Shown piece by piece: positions 55,267 through 64,000 of a DNA stretch of 64,000 nt. Every line of letters starts with the position of its first letter. Position 1 is the first letter of the stretch. A program made the position numbers and the translations under genes. The notes beneath the pieces are model-generated. The model was given only the letters and a program-made list of their open reading frames with translations, was not told the DNA's origin and did not search any database. Source of the stretch: Caulobacter sp. (GTDB taxonomy: Bacteria > Pseudomonadota > Alphaproteobacteria > Caulobacterales > Caulobacteraceae); assembly GCA_030678995.1 (NCBI GenBank), contig JAUXTQ010000034.1, positions 1 through 64,000 of the forward strand, written 5' to 3'.

Positions 55267-56061
55267 ATGAACGCCCACGCTCCCACCGCCGCCGCCGACA
55301 GCTGGACCGTCGCCGGCCACACCTTTTCCTCGCGCCTGATCGTCGGCACGGGGAAGTACAAGGACTACGCCACCAACGCCGCGGCGGCCGAAGCCGCGGG
55401 CGCGGAGATCGTCACCGTCGCGGTGCGGCGGGTGAACATTTCCGATCCCAGCCAGCCGCTGCTGATGGATTTCGTGAAGCCCGACCGCTTCACCTATCTG
55501 CCCAACACCGCCGGCTGCTTCACCGGCGAGGAGGCGGTGCGGACGCTGCGCCTGGCCCGCGAGGCCGGCGACTGGTCGCTGGTCAAGCTGGAGGTCCTGA
55601 GCGACCCGAAGACCCTCTATCCGGACATGGAAGAGACGCTAAAAGCGTTGAAACTGCTTGTGAAAGAGGGTTTCGACGTGATGGTCTACTGCACCGACGA
55701 CGTCGTCTACGCCCGCAAGCTGGAGGAGGCCGGGGCGGCCGCCATCATGCCGCTGGGCGCGCCGATCGGTTCGGGCCTGGGCATCCAGAACCGGGTTAAC
55801 ATCCGCCTGATCGTCGAGCAGTCGAAGGTCCCGGTGCTGGTCGATGCCGGCGTCGGCACGGCCTCGGACGCGACCATCGGCATGGAGCTGGGCTGCGACG
55901 GCATCCTGATGAACACCGCCATCGCCGAGGCCAGAGACCCGATCCGCATGGCCCGGGCGATGAAGCACGCGGTGATCGCCGGCCGGGAGGCCTATCTGGC
56001 CGGCCGCATGGCGCGGCGCATGTACGCAGACCCGAGCTCGCCGCTGGCGGGGCTGATCTAG
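55267..56061 (+). CDS. thiG: Thiazole synthase ThiG
   Basis: A 264-residue TIM-barrel enzyme that builds the thiazole ring of thiamine from deoxyxylulose phosphate, an iminoacid and ThiS-thiocarboxylate. The Schiff-base lysine is in [11 protein letters not shown]. Other family parts are [32 protein letters not shown] and [10 protein letters not shown]. Its partner thiS lies at 50864, separated by a two-component system and small genes. Confidence 0.95.
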   Translation: MNAHAPTAAADSWTVAGHTFSSRLIVGTGKYKDYATNAAAAEAAGAEIVTVAVRRVNISDPSQPLLMDFVKPDRFTYLPNTAGCFTGEEAVRTLRLAREAGDWSLVKLEVLSDPKTLYPDMEETLKALKLLVKEGFDVMVYCTDDVVYARKLEEAGAAAIMPLGAPIGSGLGIQNRVNIRLIVEQSKVPVLVDAGVGTASDATIGMELGCDGILMNTAIAEARDPIRMARAMKHAVIAGREAYLAGRMARRMYADPSSPLAGLI

Positions 56062-56095
56062 GAAGGTCGCAGCCCGTCCAATAAACGGTGTCGAA

Positions 56096-56219
56096 CGGCT
56101 AGAGCATTTTCCGAAAAGTGTGAAACGGTTTTCGGATCGAAAAATGCTCTAAACTTTTGATTTGGAGCCCTTTTTATCCGATCCGATTGAAGCAATCAGA
56201 TCGGAAAGGGCTCTAGCCG
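56096..56219. repeat. Dispersed palindromic element after thiG
   Basis: Terminal inverted repeats CGGCTAGAGC (56096-56105) and GCTCTAGCCG (56210-56219) enclose two inner hairpins, one around AGAGCATTTTCCGAAAA...TTTTCGG.. and one with GAGCCCTTTTTATCCGATC...GATCGGAAAGGGCTC. The AGAGCATTTTTC motif is widespread in alphaproteobacterial intergenic DNA. It is markedly more A/T-rich than its neighbours. The stop codon of the next leftward gene lies inside its right end. Confidence 0.8.
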
Positions 56220-57004
56220 CTGCGTCCCTGGAGACGTGGCGCGGCAGGCACATGGCGCTTCAGATCGCCTGTCCCCGGCCACCCATGGCGGCGGCGCCAG
56301 CGCAGGCGGGAAATCTCCGATGACCGCCCCGGCTGACCGGAAAGGCGCGCCTCCTGTTCGGCGAGAATCGCGTCCCTCAAGGCGCCAATCTCCACTTCGC
56401 GCTGGCGCTCTTGTTCGAGGACTCTTTTTGCATTGTACCCGAGTTGGTTGCGGAGGTTGCTGTAGTATTCGTCGGCGAAGACAAAATCTCGCATGACCTC
56501 GGCGACCGCTCCGACCGTTATGATGTGTTTTTCCGAAGCGATATTGTAGATGATTGAGCAGATGTGCTGCACATTTCTGCGGAAGGAGTTGAAATCCAGC
56601 ACCGCATTTGGCTTGAGCTCATGCATCGGAAATTCCATGAGCGATCTCGTATTCTCGAGCAGTTTCTCGGAGTCCTGGGTAAGACGGCTGAAGTAGCCGG
56701 GACTGTTCTCGCTCTCTGCCACGAGCCTGACGACACAGCGGCTAAGCGAGCCATAGGCATCGCTGGTCACGATCCACGCGGTCATGGCGTAGGTGCGCTG
56801 CTTGTTGTGCTTCTCCGCTCGTCCAAAATAGTAGGCGGCCGATAACGCCGCGATGGATCCCACCATTTCGAACCACGGCGCGATGTCCTTGCTGCGAGCC
56901 AGGAAATCAAACACCGCGTCTCCCGTTGTCTTCAGGCTTTCGATCAACAACGTCCCGCCCCCCCCTGGCCGACTTGTGGTCCTGGAGGTTGTACTCTTTC
57001 GCAT
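56213..57004 (-). CDS. Accessory membrane-anchored protein, unknown
   Basis: Up to 263 residues. One transmembrane helix around residues 43-62 (PWFEMVGSIAALSAAYYFG), then a soluble, mostly helical region (about 75-205) and a charged coiled-coil tail. The codons are clearly less G/C-biased than those of the core genes, a sign of acquisition. The last residues are encoded by the right end of the palindromic element, so the present C-terminus may be new. The start is uncertain; another Met lies near residue 47. Not recognised. Confidence 0.55.
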   Translation of the reverse strand: MRKSTTSRTTSRPGGGGTLLIESLKTTGDAVFDFLARSKDIAPWFEMVGSIAALSAAYYFGRAEKHNKQRTYAMTAWIVTSDAYGSLSRCVVRLVAESENSPGYFSRLTQDSEKLLENTRSLMEFPMHELKPNAVLDFNSFRRNVQHICSIIYNIASEKHIITVGAVAEVMRDFVFADEYYSNLRNQLGYNAKRVLEQERQREVEIGALRDAILAEQEARLSGQPGRSSEISRLRWRRRHGWPGTGDLKRHVPAAPRLQGRSG

Positions 57005-57109
57005 GCAACCGCATAGGGAAACGTCGCTCTCCCCACGGGCGACTGATCGGGTCTGATTGCGGGTCGCCCTGCCGCTCTGTAGCCTCTGTCCCGTCGCTCA
57101 AGGGGTTAC

Positions 57110-57474
57110 GGAAGGCGTACACCCGGGGCGGCGCCTGGCGGCGGCCACGGTGCGGCGCTACGCCAAATCCGGCGGCGACGCTGCCTACGCCGACGAAATC
57201 CTCGGACCGGCGACCGCCTGGCCCGGGGATGACTTTATCCAGGTGCTGACCGCCGAGGCCCTGATGGCTACCGGCAAGACCGGCAAGGTCCGGCGGGGTG
57301 CTGGAGGCCAACGCGGTGCTGGTCAAGTGGCTGAAGGATCCGCTGACCCTGCTGGTGGTGGCCCGGGCGCAGGCGCGGCTCGGCAATCCGACCCTGGCAA
57401 AGATGGCGATGGACCAGGCCGTGGCCGGCTGGAGCGGCGATCCCCTGGCCGGGATCAGCCTGGCGGCGATCTAG
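57110..57474 (+). pseudogene. Remnant of a repeat-type protein with a one-base frameshift
   Basis: Two segments read as one protein only with a frame change: ...GPATAWPGDDFIQVLTAEALM... up to ~57296, then VLEANAVLVKWLKDPLTLLV... to a TAG at 57472-57474. Removing one G from the GGGG run at 57295-57298 joins them. Both parts have gene-like codon use. The composition resembles TPR-type helical repeats. The 5' end is missing or hidden near the accessory gene, so it is probably a broken gene; a sequencing error in the G run is the alternative. Confidence 0.55.
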
Positions 57475-58157
57475 CGCTTGCGGCGCAGTTCGGCGGCGAT
57501 GGCCACCTTGACGGCTTCGGCGTCGGCGCCGGGGATCAGGGTGTCGCCGATGATGAAGGCGGGGGTTCCCTCGAGCCCCAGGCCTCTGGCGATGTCATGG
57601 ACGTCGGACAGGTATTGCCGGCGGGCGTCGGAGGCCTGTTCGCGGCGGACGGCGGCCGGATCCAGCCCGTGGGCGACGATGATCCGGGTGGCCACCTCGT
57701 CGTTCAGCGGCTTGGCGGCCATGAAGGCGCGGTGCAGGGCGATGTACTGGGTCGGGGTCCTGGCCAGGGCGGCGGCGGCGGCGGCGTATTCGCTGGTGGC
57801 GCCGAAGATGACCATGTCCTTGAACACGAACCGCACCTGCGGATGGGTGCGCGCCAGCTCGAGGATTTCCGGCGCGATGGTTTTGCAGAAGCCGCAGTTG
57901 TAGTCGAACATCGCCACCAGGGTGACCTTGCCGTCCGGATTGAGCACCCGATCGCGGGGGTCGTGCTCCAGCGCGCCGCGATAGGCGGCGAGCGCTTCCC
58001 GCGTCTGCTTGGCCCTCAGCGCCGTTTGAACCTCGACCAGCACCTCTGGATTGGCCAGCAGATAGGCGCGGACCTTCTGGCCGAACTCCGGTTCGACCTT
58101 CGGCTGGCCGCAGGCGGCAAGCGTGGCGGCGAGGGCAAGGATCGTCAGCGAGCGCAT
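57471..58157 (-). CDS. DsbA-family thiol:disulfide lipoprotein
   Basis: A 228-residue thioredoxin-fold protein. The start MRSLTILALAATLAACGQPK at 58157 gives a lipoprotein signal with lipobox LAAC. A short N-terminal helical segment is followed by the active site NCGFCK and the cis-proline loop GTPAFIIGD. It resembles ScsC/Com1-type proteins with a preceding oligomerisation region, and is predicted to oxidise or isomerise disulfides in the periplasm. The stop codon overlaps the remnant's stop on the opposite strand. Divergence from M48 genes is not seen; both are leftward. Confidence 0.88.
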   Translation of the reverse strand: MRSLTILALAATLAACGQPKVEPEFGQKVRAYLLANPEVLVEVQTALRAKQTREALAAYRGALEHDPRDRVLNPDGKVTLVAMFDYNCGFCKTIAPEILELARTHPQVRFVFKDMVIFGATSEYAAAAAALARTPTQYIALHRAFMAAKPLNDEVATRIIVAHGLDPAAVRREQASDARRQYLSDVHDIARGLGLEGTPAFIIGDTLIPGADAEAVKVAIAAELRRKR

Positions 58158-58206
58158 GGGGGACTCCGGCGGCGGCCGCCCTAGGTGGCGCGAAGGGGGG
58201 ACCAGG

Positions 58207-59619
58207 TCAACGGCGGCGGGTCGTCGAGCCTTCGCCGGCCAGGGCCCGCAGGTCCTGGTCGCTCGGGTTGGAGGCCATGATGATGTCGGTGGCCTGCAGC
58301 CACTCGACGCTGGTGCGGTCAAACAGCTCCCGGGCGCGGATGGCGAACGCCTTGGATTCGTTCAGGGCGCCCAGGGCGAAGAACCGTTCGGCCGTGGCCA
58401 GGCGCGCCATGCCCTCGTCGCCGCGGGCCTCGTAGGCCATCGCCAGCAGACGCCAGGCCTCGGCGTTGTCGTCTTCCAGCAGAATGACCTTCTTCAGCTC
58501 GGCGATGCCTTCATCGCGCTTCTGGCGGTCGTTCATGTTGATCAGGGTCTGGCCCAGGTTGATGCGCAGCAACGGCGCTTCGGGCTTCAGCTCGACCGAC
58601 CGGCGCTGGGGGGCCTCGGCCTCATCGATGCGGCCGAACTCGAACAGAATCTGGCCCTTGAGCTCCCACAGGTAGGGGTTATCGGGCTGGTCGGCGAGCA
58701 GGGCCTCGATCAGCTTCAGGGCCCGGTCCGGATCCTTGAGCTGGTAGTAGGCGATCGCCCGGGCGTAGCGGGCCGGGTAGCTGGCATCGCTTTCCTTGTA
58801 CTTGGTCAGCGAGACCTGCGGGTTCATGAAGCCGTCGATCTTGGCCCGCATGACCTGGAATTCGAGGATGTCCGCCTCCGAATCCACCGCGTTGTAGTTC
58901 GACTGGGCGGCCACCTTGGTGCGCAGCAGTTCGATGCGCTGCGACGACAGGGGGTGGCTGCGGAAATAGGGGAAGCGGCGGGCCTCGGCGAAGACCTCCT
59001 GGTAGCGGAACTTGTCGAAGAAATCGACGAGCCCGCGGCCCGACTGGCCGGTGCGCTCCATGTAGACCAGGGCCGCCTGGTCGGCGCGGCCTTCCTGCTC
59101 CCGGCTATAGCCCAGGGCGCCCAGGGTTCCGAAATACTGCGCGTTGCTCAGGATCAGGGCGCCGGCTTCCGGGGCGCCGGCGAACATCGCCAGCACGCCA
59201 AGGCCCATGGTCAGCAACATCGGCCGCAGGCCCGCCTTCAGCAGCTCGCCCGACCGGATCGGGTGGCCGCCGGCGATGTGGCCGGTCTCGTGGGCGATGA
59301 CGCCCTTCAGCTGGTTGGGATTCTCGGCCTCCAGGATCAGGCCGGTGTTCAGGCCCATCTGCTGGCCCTGGGTGGCGAAGGCGTTCAGCGACGGATCGCC
59401 GATCAGCAGGATGCGGACATCCTTGGGATTGAGGCCGGCCGCCGCGAACAGCGGATCGGCCTCGCGATGGAGGATTTCCTCGATCTCGGTGTCGCGCAGC
59501 AGGGTCGGCCCGCGCTGGGCGGACTGGGCCATGGCCGGGCCGAGCGGCGACAGCAGCGCCGCCGCGAAGGCGGCGACGCGCCCGATGGACTGGAGCGGCT
59601 TCCGGATCGGGGAAGTCAT
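58207..59619 (-). CDS. M48 metalloprotease with TPR region, BepA-like
   Basis: A 470-residue periplasmic protease. The signal peptide ends AMAQ. Zinc ligands are in the HETGH motif with the third ligand in SREQEGRADQ. The C-terminal half consists of tetratricopeptide repeats (DPDRALKLIEALLADQPDNP and similar). This design is that of BepA/YfgC, which clears or helps assembly of outer-membrane proteins including LptD. It lies between a DsbA-like protein and rne on the same strand; its link to LptD and SurA in this window is by function, not position. Confidence 0.88.
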   Translation of the reverse strand: MTSPIRKPLQSIGRVAAFAAALLSPLGPAMAQSAQRGPTLLRDTEIEEILHREADPLFAAAGLNPKDVRILLIGDPSLNAFATQGQQMGLNTGLILEAENPNQLKGVIAHETGHIAGGHPIRSGELLKAGLRPMLLTMGLGVLAMFAGAPEAGALILSNAQYFGTLGALGYSREQEGRADQAALVYMERTGQSGRGLVDFFDKFRYQEVFAEARRFPYFRSHPLSSQRIELLRTKVAAQSNYNAVDSEADILEFQVMRAKIDGFMNPQVSLTKYKESDASYPARYARAIAYYQLKDPDRALKLIEALLADQPDNPYLWELKGQILFEFGRIDEAEAPQRRSVELKPEAPLLRINLGQTLINMNDRQKRDEGIAELKKVILLEDDNAEAWRLLAMAYEARGDEGMARLATAERFFALGALNESKAFAIRARELFDRTSVEWLQATDIIMASNPSDQDLRALAGEGSTTRRR

Positions 59620-59737
59620 GCCTCGAAACTCTCCGTCGCGCCCCCGCGCGCTTACACTCTAGTGGCTAGACCCTGCCCGGATCGAATGGATTCGTTGGGT
59701 CCGGGAATACTGTCTTCAATCCAGATGGCTGGAGTAT

Positions 59738-59772
59738 GACGGCCGCGGCGCGGAAGCCCCGCCGCGACCGTC
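59738..59772 (-). terminator. GC-rich hairpin downstream of rne
   Basis: GACGGCCGCGGCG and CGCCGCGACCGTC form a 13-bp stem with one mismatch, nine bases past the rne stop. No T-run follows, so it may be a 3'-end stabiliser more than a true intrinsic terminator. Confidence 0.4.
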
Positions 59773-59781
59773 ACAATATCT

Positions 59782-62451
59782 CTAGCCGCGACGCCACCAT
59801 CCGCGCTTGGGCTTTTCGGGCGGCGCGCCGATTTCGGCCGGGTCGGGCAGGGCCGCTTCCAGCGCGGGCTCGGGCTCGGCAGGGGCCGGGGCCGGGGCAG
59901 GGACCGGCTCGGGCGCGGCTTCAGGCTCGGCCGCCGCGATTTCCGGTTCCGGCGCGGCCTTGGCCTTGGCCTTGGCCCGCGAAGGGCGCTTGGGCTTGGC
60001 GGGCGCCGATTCGGGTTCCGGCGCGGCTTCGACTTCGGCCGCGGGGACCTCGATCACCGCCGGTTCCGGCGCGGCCTCGGCGACGGTCTCGGGCGCGGCC
60101 TCGGCCGCGGCGGCCTTGCCACCCCGCGGCTTGCGGGGACGGCGCTTGGCGCCGGAGTCCGGCTCGGCCGGCAGCTCGACCCAGACCTCGTCGGTGGAGA
60201 CCGCCGCCGGAGCGGCCACCTCAACCTGCGCCTGCGGCGCCGGTTCCGGCCGACGCGGCGGCCGGGCATCGTTGGCGGAAGCCTGGGCGCCGCCCTCGGT
60301 CAGGGTCGCCGGATCGTGCCAGACAAAGGGGTCGTCGCCGAACGGCACCCGCGGGCGGGTCCAGGAGAAGCCATCCTGCGGGCGGGCGTCGTCGCGCATG
60401 CGGCGACCGCCGCGACGGCCGCGACGGCGGCGGCGCTGGGCTTCGCTTTCGCCGGGCACGGCGTCGTCGTCTTCACCAGCGGGGGCCGGAGCAGACGCGG
60501 GCGCGGCGCCGGCTTCGGGCGCATCGCCGTCCTCGCGACGTCCGCCGCGACGGCGACGGCGACGGCCGCGGCCGCGACGGCCGCCTTCATCGCCGGCGTC
60601 ACCGTCTTCGCGAGGTTCACGCGCCTCGCGGGCGGGGGCGGCGTCTTCGTCGCCGTCCTCTTCCTCGCCGACGGGGGCGTCTTCGTCTTCTTCGTCCTCG
60701 TCTTCCTCGTCCTCGAAGTCCTGGTCGTCATCGACCAGGTCATCCTGCGGATCATAGGCCACGCGGGCCATGCCGGGCTCCGGCTCAAGGTCATGCAGCG
60801 AATTCTCGCCGCTCGCCGTGCGCTCGATCTCGTGGTCAGCCTGGCCCAGACCCGCGTCGATCTGGACGGTGACGAACAGGTGGTGGGTCTGGTGCACGCG
60901 GGTCAGGTAGGCCCGCTTTTCATTGAGGATGTAGAGGCCGACGGCCGGGGAGACCTTCAGGGTCACCTCGCCGCCGCCCTGCAGGGCTTCCATCTCCACG
61001 GCGCGCAGGGCGGCCAGGGCGCTGGATTCGGCCGAGCGCATGCGGCCGGTGCCGGCGCAATGCTCGCAGACATGGGTGGTGCCCTCCAGCACGCCGCTGC
61101 GGCGGCGCTGGCGACTGATTTCCATCAGGCCGAACGAGCTGATCTTGCCCATCTGGATGCGGGCGCGGTCATCCTTGAGGCTGTCCTTGAGCCGCTTCTC
61201 GACCGCCCGATTGTTCTTCGACTCCTCCATGTCGATGAAGTCGATGACGATCAGGCCGGCCAGGTCGCGCAGGCGCAACTGGCGGGCGGCTTCCTCGGCC
61301 GCCTCCATGTTGGTCTTCAGCGCGGTGGCCTCGACGTTGCGCTCGCGGGTCGATTTGCCGGAGTTGACGTCCACGGCGACCAGCGCCTCGGTCTGGTTGA
61401 TCACCAGGTAGCCGCCGGACTTCAGCGGCACGACCGGGGTGTAGATCTGCGACAGATGTCCCTCGACCTTGTGCGCCACGAACAACGGCGTAGGCTCGCG
61501 GTACAGCTGGACCTTCTTGGCCTGCGACGGCATCAGCATGCGCATGAAGTCGCGCGCATCCTTGTAGCCGCGCTCGCCCTCCACCCAGACACCGTCGATG
61601 TCCTTGTCGAACAGGTCGCGGATGGCGCGTTTGACGAGGTCTTCCTCCTCGTAGATCAGCGCCGGAGCGATCGAGTGCAGGGTCGTCTCGCGGATGTTTT
61701 CCCAGGCCCGCAGCAGATAGTCGTAGTCGCGCTTGATCTCGGTCTTGGTGCGCTTGGCGCCGGCCGTGCGGACGATCAGGCCCATGCCCTTGGGCACGTC
61801 CAGGCTCTGGACGATGGTCTTGAGCTTCTTGCGGTCAGTTACCGTGGTGATCTTGCGGCTGATGCCCCCGCCACGGGCGGTGTTGGGCATCAGGACGCCG
61901 TAGCGGCCAGCCAGAGACAGATAGGTGGTCAGGGCCGCGCCCTTGTTGCCGCGCTCTTCCTTGACGACCTGGACCAGCATGATCTGCCGGCGGCGGATCA
62001 CTTCCTGAATCTTGTAGTTGCGCATCAGACGGCGGCGGCGGCGGGCCACCTCCTCGTCCATGACGTCGTCTTCGTCCTCGGAGACCTCGCCGTCGTCATC
62101 GTCGTCGTTTTCGGACGCGGCGGCCTGCGGCCGGCCCCGGCCGCGGGTCTCGGGCTCGTCGTCATCCTCGGCCTGGGCGCGCATCAGCGCTTCGCGGTCG
62201 GCGAGGGGGATCTGGTAGTAGTCCGGGTGGATCTCGTTGAAGGCCAGGAAGCCGTGGCGGTTGCCGCCGTACTCGATGAAGGCCGCCTGCAGGCTGGGCT
62301 CAACCCGCGTCACCTTGGCGAGGTAGATGTTCCCGCGAAGCTGTTTCTTGTTCTGGCTTTCGAAATCGAACTCTTCAACCCGGTTTCCGTCCACGACGAC
62401 GACCCGGGTTTCCTCCGGGTGGGCGGCGTCGATAAGCATTTTCTTGGTCAT
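59782..62451 (-). CDS. rne: Ribonuclease E
   Basis: An 889-residue endoribonuclease that starts mRNA decay and organises the degradosome. The S1 domain is interrupted by an acidic/basic insert of ~60 residues (~90-150), a feature of alphaproteobacterial RNase E. The catalytic DNase-I-like domain has VDVNSGKSTRERN and IDFIDMEE; the zinc link is THVCEHCAGTGR. The C-terminal ~300 residues are low-complexity (acidic, then arginine-rich, then Ala/Pro/Glu) and end GWWRRG, the tail that binds PNPase in Caulobacter. Divergent from the amidase gene. Confidence 0.95.
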   Translation of the reverse strand: MTKKMLIDAAHPEETRVVVVDGNRVEEFDFESQNKKQLRGNIYLAKVTRVEPSLQAAFIEYGGNRHGFLAFNEIHPDYYQIPLADREALMRAQAEDDDEPETRGRGRPQAAASENDDDDDGEVSEDEDDVMDEEVARRRRRLMRNYKIQEVIRRRQIMLVQVVKEERGNKGAALTTYLSLAGRYGVLMPNTARGGGISRKITTVTDRKKLKTIVQSLDVPKGMGLIVRTAGAKRTKTEIKRDYDYLLRAWENIRETTLHSIAPALIYEEEDLVKRAIRDLFDKDIDGVWVEGERGYKDARDFMRMLMPSQAKKVQLYREPTPLFVAHKVEGHLSQIYTPVVPLKSGGYLVINQTEALVAVDVNSGKSTRERNVEATALKTNMEAAEEAARQLRLRDLAGLIVIDFIDMEESKNNRAVEKRLKDSLKDDRARIQMGKISSFGLMEISRQRRRSGVLEGTTHVCEHCAGTGRMRSAESSALAALRAVEMEALQGGGEVTLKVSPAVGLYILNEKRAYLTRVHQTHHLFVTVQIDAGLGQADHEIERTASGENSLHDLEPEPGMARVAYDPQDDLVDDDQDFEDEEDEDEEDEDAPVGEEEDGDEDAAPAREAREPREDGDAGDEGGRRGRGRRRRRRGGRREDGDAPEAGAAPASAPAPAGEDDDAVPGESEAQRRRRRGRRGGRRMRDDARPQDGFSWTRPRVPFGDDPFVWHDPATLTEGGAQASANDARPPRRPEPAPQAQVEVAAPAAVSTDEVWVELPAEPDSGAKRRPRKPRGGKAAAAEAAPETVAEAAPEPAVIEVPAAEVEAAPEPESAPAKPKRPSRAKAKAKAAPEPEIAAAEPEAAPEPVPAPAPAPAEPEPALEAALPDPAEIGAPPEKPKRGWWRRG

Positions 62452-62879
62452 TGAAAGCGTCTCCCCGGCGCGCAGCGGGCTCGTGGCCCGGTCGCCGGCA
62501 TGAGGTGAAGGCGCGCTCCGTATGGCCGTCCTTCGCGTCGCAAGCGGCGATGCGAAGGGGCGAGTGCCAGGCCAGGGCGTGTGCGCAGCCCATGAGGTTC
62601 ATTCCCTGAATGCGCCAAAATCAGCGCGGGATCGGATGGTCGCGTCGCTCGCCGCTAGGCGATGGGCCGGACGCGCGGCCTTGATATCGTTGCGCGGAGA
62701 ATCCCCGTCGGTACGCGGGGACCGGCGCGCCAAGGGACATTACCCTTATCCACACTCAAAAGGAAAGCGCGCCGCCGTTCGTGTGCGGCATATCGGCCGT
62801 ATGCAAAGCCTTAACTAATTGAATACGAGCCCGGCGCGATACTGGCGTCCAAATCGCAAAGCGATGTGTGGGGCCTTGA
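62452..62879. other. Divergent leader region between rne and the amidase gene
   Basis: About 430 bases with no supported gene. GGGGAG before the rne ATG is its ribosome binding site. The leader of rne is often long because RNase E controls its own message; that may hold here. Near the amidase side, TTAACTAATTGAAT resembles a CtrA half-site but not the full TTAA-N7-TTAA. No clear terminator or repeat was seen. Confidence 0.4.
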
Positions 62880-64000
62880 ATGAGGGCGTTGTCGGCCGGC
62901 GGACTTTTGGCGGGATGGCGAGGGTTTGCCGTCCTGGCCGCGTTGATCGTGGCGGTGCTGGCTGTGGGCGGCGTCGCCCGGGGGTCCGCCACGTCGGGCC
63001 TCCTGAAAGTGCGTCTCGGGGGCGACCAGAGCGAGACCCGCGTGGTCCTCGATCTCGACCGCTCGGTGACCGGAAAGCTGTTGTCCGATGGCCTCGACGG
63101 CACGGTGGTCGTCTCGCTGCCCCGGATCGACGCGGCCGGCGACCTGCGCGGCGGCGGCCAGGGCCTTGTGCGCCGCTGGAATGTCGAGCGGGGCCCCGGC
63201 GCGCTCAAGCTGAACCTGGAGCTGGCCCGCGATGCCGAGGTGCGCCGCCGCTTCCTGCTGCCCCCCGGCGACGGGGTGAAGACCTATCGCTATGTCATCG
63301 ACCTCAAGGCCCGCGGCGGCGCGGCGCCCATGATCACGCCCACGACCCGCAAGCCGGCAAAGCCCGCTCCGATTGTCGCCCGACCGCCGGCCCGGGACTG
63401 CCCGCGGGTGGTGGTCATCGACCCCGGTCACGGCGGCAAGGATCCCGGCGCGCCCGGCAAGACGGCGCACGAGAAGGACGTCACCCTGGCCGCGGCCAAG
63501 GCGCTCAAGGCGCGGCTGGAACGCACCGGGCGCTATCGAGTGGTCCTGACCCGCACCAGCGACGTCTATATCCCGCTGGAGAGCCGGGTGCGGATCGCCC
63601 GGGCCGCCGACGCCGACCTGTTCATCTCGCTGCACGCCGATTCGGGGCCGAGCACAGACACCCGGGGCGCCAGCGTCTACACCTTGTCCGAACGCGGCGA
63701 GAGCCGGGTGACCCGGGTGCTGCGCAAGGACGACTGGCTGATGCCGGCCAGCCTGCCGGGGGCCGACCGCACGGTGGGCGAGATCATCCTCGACCTGACC
63801 CAGCGCGCGACCCGCAACCGCTCGGCCGAGTTCGCCACGCTGCTGCTGGAGAAGATCGCAGACGAGACGCCCCTGTTGCGCCGCAGCCACCGCGACGGAA
63901 ATCTGATGGTGCTGCTGGCCCCCGACGTGCCGGCGGTTCTGCTGGAAATGGGCTTCATCAACAACGCCGAGGACGAGCGCCAGCTGACCGATCCGGCCAA
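62880..64000 (+). CDS. amiC: N-acetylmuramoyl-L-alanine amidase, AmiC type, 3' end cut
   Basis: An exported cell-wall amidase that splits the peptide from the glycan at division. The ATG at 62880 begins a membrane-spanning signal (VLAALIVAVLAVGGVARG). An AMIN-like beta domain covers ~45-150, a linker rich in Pro/Lys follows, and the Amidase_3 domain begins at ~180. Zinc ligands appear in DPGHGGKDPG, the Glu of AHEKDVTL and SLHADSG; the catalytic glutamate region is LLEMGFINN. The last residues visible are ...QLTDPA; a few tens of residues are missing at the window edge. Confidence 0.92.
   Translation, partial: MRALSAGGLLAGWRGFAVLAALIVAVLAVGGVARGSATSGLLKVRLGGDQSETRVVLDLDRSVTGKLLSDGLDGTVVVSLPRIDAAGDLRGGGQGLVRRWNVERGPGALKLNLELARDAEVRRRFLLPPGDGVKTYRYVIDLKARGGAAPMITPTTRKPAKPAPIVARPPARDCPRVVVIDPGHGGKDPGAPGKTAHEKDVTLAAAKALKARLERTGRYRVVLTRTSDVYIPLESRVRIARAADADLFISLHADSGPSTDTRGASVYTLSERGESRVTRVLRKDDWLMPASLPGADRTVGEIILDLTQRATRNRSAEFATLLLEKIADETPLLRRSHRDGNLMVLLAPDVPAVLLEMGFINNAEDERQLTDPA

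Noticed and set aside
60316..62454. 712-codon open frame opposite rne
   Set aside because: Antisense to RNase E; valine-rich stretches mirror its acidic repeats.

Overview
The window is chromosomal DNA from a high-GC alphaproteobacterium, most likely of the order Caulobacterales (Caulobacter/Phenylobacterium type). Evidence: strong G/C at third codon positions; an RNase E ending in the GWW tail that binds PNPase in Caulobacter; a short HdaA-type DnaA regulator with an N-terminal clamp-binding motif; an NDUFA12-type complex I subunit, DUF2155 and an Aat transferase side by side; and the order lptF-lptG-lptD-surA-pdxA-rsmA. The genus is an inference. No rRNA, tRNA, CRISPR array or recognisable transposase gene was seen.

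Layout. 1-2.7 kb: start of rpsF, a secreted peroxiredoxin, a zinc alcohol dehydrogenase and a HAD phosphatase, all leftward. 2.8-8.9 kb: rightward fatty-acid synthesis run fabD-fabG-acpP-fabF, coupled to mltG, yicC and gmk. 9.0-16.9 kb: leftward envelope/ribosome operon lptF-lptG-lptD-surA-pdxA-rsmA, mostly joined by 4-base stop/start overlaps. 17-25.4 kb: pepA, holC, an I78-inhibitor-like lipoprotein, an ABC-F ATPase, ndk, purN, purM and rnd. 25.4-30.75 kb: an accessory cassette with a two-partner secretion transporter (TpsB), a large repeat- and proline-rich exoprotein (TpsA), and a translationally coupled L,D-transpeptidase-like protein. 30.8-36.3 kb: a HAD protein, a small cassette between two identical inverted 34-bp palindromes, and the polyphosphate pair ppk-ppx with a DUF1801 gene. 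36.5-39.5 kb: an orphan PemK/MazF-like toxin in lower-GC DNA, an alcohol dehydrogenase, a DsrE protein and two very small genes. 39.6-48.4 kb: hdaA, aspS, two pentapeptide-repeat proteins, a degenerate class II ribonucleotide reductase paralogue, NDUFA12, DUF2155, aat. 48.4-51.5 kb: aroQ-accB-accC, thiS, cspA. 51.7-56 kb: three small hypothetical genes, a two-component system, thiG. 56-57.5 kb: a repeat element, an accessory membrane protein and a frameshifted gene remnant. 57.5-64 kb: a DsbA-like lipoprotein, a BepA-like M48 protease, rne and the start of an AmiC-type amidase.

The core genes are housekeeping: lipid, LPS and peptidoglycan synthesis, nucleotides, RNA decay. The most unusual content is (i) the TPS plus L,D-transpeptidase cassette, (ii) a dispersed family of GGGGACA palindromes whose inner stem covaries and which in one place brackets a small low-GC gene as perfect inverted repeats, and (iii) the ribonucleotide-reductase-like protein that keeps the NrdJ tail but appears to have lost the catalytic core.

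The intergenic regions also carry several other inverted-repeat families of about 75-125 bp, some of them inside operons.
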